From NCBI RefSeq assembly GCF_905163445.1, contig NC_053180.1, forward strand, positions 20,094,701 to 20,158,700: a stretch of DNA of 64,000 nt, written 5' to 3'. Position 1 is the stretch's first letter, and the number at the start of each line of letters is the position of its first letter. Positions 59,301-64,000 of this stretch are shown here, in pieces. The notes below the pieces were generated by a model, which saw only the letters and a list, made by a program, of their open reading frames with translations, made no database searches and had not been told where the DNA came from. The DNA is from Pararge aegeria. Its lineage: Eukaryota; Arthropoda; Insecta; Lepidoptera; Nymphalidae. The position numbers and the translations under genes were made by a program.

Positions 59301-62300
59301 ATAACACAATCACATAACTCCGAAAAGTTAGTAAAGCGTGCCGGGGCTCGAACTCGGTCTCCACGAAAGGAAAGCCGAAGTCTTACCCACTAGGCTATCA
59401 CCGATACCGTCGCATGTCAATATAAATGGGAGAACAATTATTTCGCAATTCATATTATCACAATTTGCTTTGATATGGTGTGGTGGGAGGCTTTGGCTGT
59501 GTTTAGTGACCACCATGTCGATGAAGACGTGCCGCCAAGCGAAATTAAAGGTTAAACATAACCTATCAGGTTAGCCCGCTACCACCATAGATCATTGGAC
59601 ATTGCAGTCAAGGGCTAACTTGTATTGGAATAAAAAAAATAGAACGGATAGTAAATTATAATATTATATAATCAACGGTATTATTATACATTACTACGTA
59701 TACTAGGTATTTACTTTAATACGTCCTATAAATAACTGGTCTATTTCTACATAACTCAAGAGCATTAATACTTAATTCCCACTTAGATAACATGTAATAA
59801 TGCTATTATGATTACAATTTGATTAAGTATATACTTACAGCTATGAGAAAAGGAATACATATATACGTTTTTATTTCTGTAGCGGCGAAAGCGGTGAAAG
59901 GTTAGGACTTCAGCCTTCCTTTCGGGGGTACAAAGTTCGATTCCGGGCGCCCTTATAAATTTTCGGAGTTATGTGCGTTTTTAAGAAACTAGTTCACACT
60001 AACTTTTGAATTAATGAATATACTTTTATTGCACGCTACATAAAGTACATAAAAGAGAAAAATATAAAAAAACCTACACCTATCACAACATGTGTTAGCA
60101 GCCCGAATAGTGGAGGGGTTGTGGGAGTAAGGGCATAATGAGTAGTTGATAATGAATATGATACGTTTGTCTTTGCAGAATGTTGATCTATTAGTCCTGC
60201 CCACGCCTAAAACTGCGACACTTGAATACACTCTCGAATCCTGTGGCTTAGAAAACTTGGATGAGGTACGTGTGTTTAATACGGTATTTAAATGATAAAA
60301 AAGTTTGCGGTTTTTGTTTTTATATTTGACAGTTTGACAGTCACACAGTGACAGTTTTTTAATTGACAGTCCAAGCAGACGGTCTACCGGTAAGCGGAAA
60401 TCCAGCACAAAATTAGTATTAAAGTGAATCATTATTGAATAACTAGCTTTGATCTTAAACAGATCAACACTTTGCGGGGAATGCAAGGAATATGTCCTAT
60501 AAAGCGGTACTGCTGTGTTTGATATATGAAAGAACATCTGGTTAAGTTTTGGGCTTCTTGTTACTAGTTGATACTATTTATTTATTCCTTTTACATCTTT
60601 TTAGTACGGCGAGCCACTTACACTAACTAGATGGATCTGAAATACTTATTGATAACTATAACACAAACTATTAAACACTGTACAAGACATGATCATTTTT
60701 TTTTACTACGACAGTACACACACCGTCATCTAGCCCCAAAGTAAGCGTAGCTTGTATTATGGGTACATATACTCGTAGCTGATGAATATTTTTTTGTTTT
60801 CGTTTAATATAATACAACCTTTCCTCAACTATTCACGCAACAATGCTGTCCACCCATCATGGAATAGATCCCATTAAACATTGCTTTCCTATAGCGCGTT
60901 TAATACGCTAATGAATGCGATATATGCAGCATGCTTCGTTCAACAGTGTTACAAGAAGTGACCACGAACAATTTATTTTATCGTGGACGAAGGTTATTTT
61001 GTTTAGGAGCACGTATCCAACACAGTTGGTTATGAAGATCTGGAGTATCGACGTCTCCGCGTATGATTTGTGACTATGATCTCTTAAAGCAGTATTATTA
61101 TTAAGTGACGTGTATTACACGTGAAGTGTTTATTTGACATACCGAAATATTCTAAAAAATAACAAGTATAATGGCGAAACGAAACGTCAACAATGTTATA
61201 GAAATACTGCTTTAAGCAATGGTAGTAGACCCCAGCTGGGATAACGTGCGTGCAACAATTATGTCTTCCATCTTCTCGTCCTATTTCTATTAGATAAAAC
61301 GAGGGAAATTTAGACGTAATTATCATGTAGACCTAAAGGACGCATTTTGTACCAGAGTACTTTGCTTTTAAGTTTATGTCTATCCACAATAAAATTCTAT
61401 CTTAATATATGCCTACCTAAAACCTAATTAGATGGATTAAGATAATCGTTTGACTGCGCAGTACTTCAAAATAAGTGCTATAAAGGAGTTACATTAGCTT
61501 ATTGCTGTATTATGAAAGATTGACATGTTGGATTACAGTTATTCTTAATTCTTATCTATTAAGATATATTGTAAACAATGGAAATTAGTATTAAAGTGAA
61601 TCATTATTGTATTACTAGCTTCGATCTTCGGTTTAGCCTGCGTATGAATATTTAAGTTAGTTTAACGGCTGCCCGTTGTCAGTTTAACTTCCTGAGTCAC
61701 CTCGTACGACACTCGCGAGAAGGTGAGTGTTGGTGACAACTGTTTTCTGATCTGCCGCTACCATTCGGAGTCATCATGTCATATTATATTACTGTTTTAT
61801 TTTTTACTTCCCATTCGCCAAAGTAAATAGGGTTTTGTCCTATTTACTAACGAAAGTAATAACAAGTATAAGATCTGTTTGGTGGGAGGGTTCGGTCGTG
61901 GCTAGTTACCACCCTACAAGCGATTTAATGTTTCGTTACCATGTAGCTTAAACAGATGAATTTAATGATACAAGATTAATGTTAACTTGATGCCTTAAAG
62001 ATGATATATTTTTTTGGAACAGGTCGTAAAGTCAGTCTCAGCAGCGGCGAAGCTTGCCCACATGTACGTGGTGGCGCCACTGTATGAGAAGGTAAACTGC
62101 CAAGATAAAGAGGAGCTGATCACGAACAATCTGGTCTTTGATAGAGCAGGATCACTTATCTATGTGTAAGTTTATCAGCTGTATTTTACCCCTACAGAGA
62201 GTATGGAATTTGAATATATAGAGAAATAAATCCCAGATTATCGAGTGGACACTACACGCTCAACAAACTAAAAGGTGGGAATAAAGCATAATACTAACAC

Positions 62301-63806
62301 AGGCATGACATAAAAATATGTATGCGACGATTATATCCACTGTCAAGAGATACAATTTAATTATCCGCCTGCCAAAGCACGGCAACAGGGAGTTTACCCT
62401 CGTTTAAAATTACACGAATACTATATTGATATTATCGCTAGTGTCCAGAGAGTGGATAAGTCGGTGGGAGAAGACAAACATTTTGTCCTTTCTTCCGTGG
62501 AGAAAATGTATATAAAAAGAAGAACAGTCTTCACTCTATTCGGAAGGCGAAAACGTGGTTGCTTAAGGGCAAAATATATGGAAACAGCAAATACGTGATT
62601 ACTGAGGGAGATACGAGTAGGTTCACTAACGATTTTTTTTGTAAAGAATTTTCTAATACGGCCGATTAGCGCAGCGTTCCTGCTTTCTGAGTCCAATGCC
62701 GTGGGTTCAATTCCCACAACTGGAAAATGTTTGTGTGAATGAATGAATGTATTTCAGTGTCTGGGTGTTTATGTGTATATTACAAGTATTTATGTATGTT
62801 ATTTATAAAAATATTCATCAGTCATCTTAGTACCCATAACACAAGCTAAGCTTACTTTGGGGCTAGATGGCGATGTGTGTATTGTCATAGTATATTTATT
62901 TATTATTTATTAGAAAATATGATAAAATCGATATCTACAATTAGGTGAGTAATTTAGATTAGTTTAAGTTTATAGGAAACTAAAAATGTGCAAATTATCA
63001 ATACACCGCACATTCGTCTTATTTTCCTTCCACTAACTTACTTGTTAGGTACCTAAGCATATGTAAATAATTGGCAACAGGAATGATTGTTATTAGTTAA
63101 TTCTCAAGGAAATGCATTATGGGAAAAACAAGTACCAAGTCTTGTGATTGCACCTTAGTCCAGGGGTTCCCAATCTTTTTCTTAACTTGTAAGCTGAGGG
63201 CGCACGTACAAGTTAAGAAATTTGTCACAGCGTCCAAATATCTAGCTTGTTAAAATAGATAGGTACTTGTTAGTTACGCAGATAGTCATAGGAAAAAAAA
63301 TAGCCCATCAATGGCTTGGTGATCGCTACACAACATTTAAGTGTGGGACAAGCCTCAATGATAAAAATAATTTTGATATTTTTGTAACGTCATCATCTCC
63401 TGAGGATGCTCCGGTTTCGGGGCGAAACGTGCGTAGAGAATTCTCCTGGTTTTCGCGGAGTATAGCAAACTGAGTTTAATTTTCATAATATGGACACGTT
63501 AATTTTATCGCTTGTCAGGGGATATAATTTTTGTCTCCTGCCTAGGCTAGTCGTGCTTGAATAGGTTGTTAGTGGAGAAAAGCTTCATTCTTTTATTTTC
63601 TCTTTCCAGCCACAGAAGACCAGTAAACAGCCTCACAAGATGCAATACAACGAGCTCAAGAATAGGTCGTTTCGTCACCGACTTCGGAGTCACGTTCGGA
63701 GTCCTGGTGGAAGAGGATCTCTTACTCACAAACGCTCAAGAGTTCGAAGGGATTGAGAACTTTGTTATTACTGATAACTCCGTGTCCAAGAAGTCGTTTA
63801 TATTCG
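53355..63806 (+). CDS. Vanin-like secreted protein without catalytic triad, 5' part
   Basis: Vanins/biotinidase are secreted or GPI-anchored nitrilase-superfamily amidohydrolases that cleave pantetheine or biocytin with a Glu-Lys-Cys triad. Exons: 53355-53414, 58986-59078, 60179-60265, 62023-62165, 63610-63806; phases join to 193 residues plus one base, and the gene continues right. Residues 1-18 are a signal peptide (hydrophobic core 'VNFVLCFLFVGSVW'). Family marks: 'YYMASVVD', 'NVDLLVLPTP', 'NNLVFDRAGSLIYVHRR', 'FVTDFGVTFGVLVEEDLL'. By alignment from memory, the Glu of 'FPE' is Thr60, the Lys of the 'YRK' motif is Arg131, and the nucleophilic Cys of 'CFD' is Glu162. The N-terminal region between exons 2 and 3 is also shorter than in active vanins. 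So it is probably a non-catalytic paralogue. The reading frame is intact with good splice sites, which argues against a decayed pseudogene. Confidence 0.85.
53876..54122 (+). mobile_element. Family E retroelement tail
   Basis: 'tatttcaagtaggcctaata', 'gactctaccactggttcgga', 'agccggcaagaaactcagca'. In vanin-like intron 1. Confidence 0.8.
54170..54290 (+). repeat. SINE family B, diverged 3' part
   Basis: 'cgcagcgtggtgcgtccacc' and 'caatgagagaggagccctgt'. Confidence 0.6.
54594..54725 (-). mobile_element. LINE tail, inverted, with (GAAT)n
   Basis: 'gaatgaatgaatacactttt' to 'tcgcctagcgatctcttcca'. Confidence 0.8.
54820..54960 (-). repeat. SINE family B head half
   Basis: 'gccgggattcgaactcgaac' and 'cccactgggctatcaccg' at the right end. 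Confidence 0.8.
55185..55690 (+). mobile_element. LINE 3' end with (GACTTT/GACTCT)n tail
   Basis: Longest copy of the family: 'attaccggttgatatcttgg' (reverse-transcriptase C-terminal end), 'cccggctaagtttgttgtgg', 'gaataaagaaatattggact', then a hexanucleotide tail to about 55680. Confidence 0.85.
56605..56940 (+). mobile_element. Family E retroelement tail with inverted duplication
   Basis: As 47510-47830, but between 'gcactttt' and 'gaaacgtcaag' it carries an extra inverted copy of the following 19 bases (56652-56670 against 56681-56699). Confidence 0.88.
57117..57300 (-). mobile_element. SINE family B, headless
   Basis: 'cggcccactacatggcacgg' to 'cacgatgtttccttcaccgg'. Confidence 0.8.
57360..57600 (-). 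mobile_element. LINE 3' end, inverted, with 28-bp palindrome
   Basis: 'atgctttattcatgtagtcc', 'cccaaacgcgccctggtcta'. The palindrome is at 57434-57493. Confidence 0.8.
57855..58070 (-). repeat. SINE C fragment, (AG)n(TG)n microsatellite and family E fragment
   Basis: 'acccacggccgaagctttct' (SINE C), dinucleotide run 57930-57970, then 'ggaaaagagcaactgctgcg' and 'tctgctttccgaaccgatgg' (family E, minus). Confidence 0.65.
58700..58955 (+). mobile_element. SINE family A, near full length
   Basis: 'ttggcgcagtttgcagcgac', B-box 'ggttcgattcc', 'ctacgcttactttggggcta'. Ends about 30 bases before vanin-like exon 58986. Confidence 0.88.
59125..59405 (-). mobile_element. SINE family B, near full length
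   Basis: 'ccggcccactacagagcacg' to 'cccactaggctatcaccgat'. Begins about 45 bases after vanin-like exon 58986-59078. Confidence 0.88.
59470..59640 (+). repeat. SINE family C, headless
   Basis: 'gtgtggtgggaggctttggc' to 'gtcaagggctaacttgtatt'. Confidence 0.8.
59881..59990 (+). repeat. SINE family B head
   Basis: 'agcggcgaaagcggtgaaag' and B-box 'gttcgattccggg'. Confidence 0.65.
60703..60795 (-). repeat. SINE family A tail fragment
   Basis: 'actacgacagtacacacacc' and 'ctagccccaaagtaagcgta'. Confidence 0.75.
60800..62000. other. Vanin-like intron, mostly unrecognised
   Basis: Only a short SINE C fragment (61860-61935, 'ggtgggagggttcggtcgtg') is recognised; the rest shows no exon or repeat to me. 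Confidence 0.45.
62657..62915 (+). mobile_element. SINE family A, best copy
   Basis: 'acggccgattagcgcagcgt', 'ccgtgggttcaattccca', 'tcatcagtcatcttagtacc', 'tactttggggctagatggcg' and AT tail. Good reference for the family. Confidence 0.92.
63387..63430 (+). other. Compact hairpin with hammerhead-like core letters
   Basis: ACGTC (63387-63391), CTGAGGA (63400-63406), a 6-bp stem (63408-63413 with 63418-63423, loop gttt), then GAAACGT (63424-63430). The order matches a hammerhead core (CUGANGA, stem II, GAAA, and a 4-bp pairing of the flanking ACGT segments), but stem I is absent. Probably the remnant of a retroelement. Confidence 0.3.
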
Positions 63807-63837
63807 GTAAACTAATATTTTTGCGATCTTTAACTAG

Positions 63838-63960
63838 CTGTTGCCCGTGACTTCGTCCACGTATTCATTTAAAAAAGAAATCCTTCTAGACCCGTTTATT
63901 TTCGCAGGCTAAAAGTAGCCGTCTTCAGGATGCTATCTCTGTGCAAATGTTGCCATGATT
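63838..63960 (+). repeat. 'gcccgtgacttcgtccacg' dispersed repeat
   Basis: Starts 'ctagctgttgcccgtgactt' 30 bases after vanin-like exon 63610-63806 and includes 'aggctaaaagtagccg'; same family as 25970-26220. Confidence 0.7.
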
Positions 63961-64000
63961 GATTCATTTGGATATTGAGCGATGCATATTTTTGGATCGG

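Noticed and set aside
59989..60537. 182-codon minus-strand ORF, the longest in the window
   Set aside because: Antisense over vanin-like exon 60179-60265 and intronic repeat; no recognisable domain and no poly(A) or splice context.
63267..63473. 68-codon ORF before vanin-like exon 5
   Set aside because: Lies in the intron around a repeat remnant; no splice phase fits the gene.

Overview
The window is nuclear DNA from an insect, almost certainly a lepidopteran. Coding sequence is split into short exons with GT-AG introns. The intergenic DNA is AT-rich and packed with short interspersed repeats whose sequence style (tRNA-headed SINEs, RTE/CR1-like LINE tails, 'cccgcgacttcgtccg' repeats) is typical of butterflies and moths. 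A nymphalid butterfly, perhaps a satyrine, is my guess from repeat style only. There is no operon, CRISPR array, plasmid feature or prokaryotic signal.

Layout. (1) 1029-9982, + strand: the 3' part of the inner centromere protein gene (INCENP, chromosomal passenger complex), 12 coding exons ending in the Aurora-binding IN-box; its 5' end lies left of the window. (2) 13729-17215, - strand: the complete mitochondrial ATP synthase gamma subunit, six coding exons, convergent with INCENP. (3) 18215-18415, + strand: a 66-residue ORF I do not recognise, divergent from the gamma subunit gene. (4) 20735-40033, - strand: the complete V-ATPase subunit C gene (Vha44), 11 constitutive exons (384 aa) plus an in-frame 124-residue cassette exon at 33106-33477. 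(5) 41021-44738, + strand: the complete mitochondrial ribosomal protein L24 gene, six exons, head-to-head with Vha44. (6) 53355-63806, + strand: the 5' part of a secreted vanin-like (pantetheinase/biotinidase-family) protein that lacks all three catalytic residues; it runs off the right edge.

The genes share no obvious pathway, apart from the two ATPase subunits and one mitoribosomal protein being housekeeping energy or translation genes. The 8.6-kb interval 44.8-53.3 kb and the introns of the vanin-like gene are nests of repeats.

The best leads are these: the triad-less vanin-like protein; two partial copies of one INCENP exon inside its own introns, one inverted and joined to a 44-bp minisatellite; the Vha44 cassette exon; a recurring class of short inverted duplications with tiny spacers that look like template-switch events, one of which can be checked against an unaltered copy in the same window; a 426-bp MITE with 31-bp perfect inverted ends and a target duplication; and a second short inverted-repeat element present three times, all within Vha44. 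All exon junctions were read by eye from phase and splice consensus. Family names rest on recognition of conserved motifs, not on a database search.
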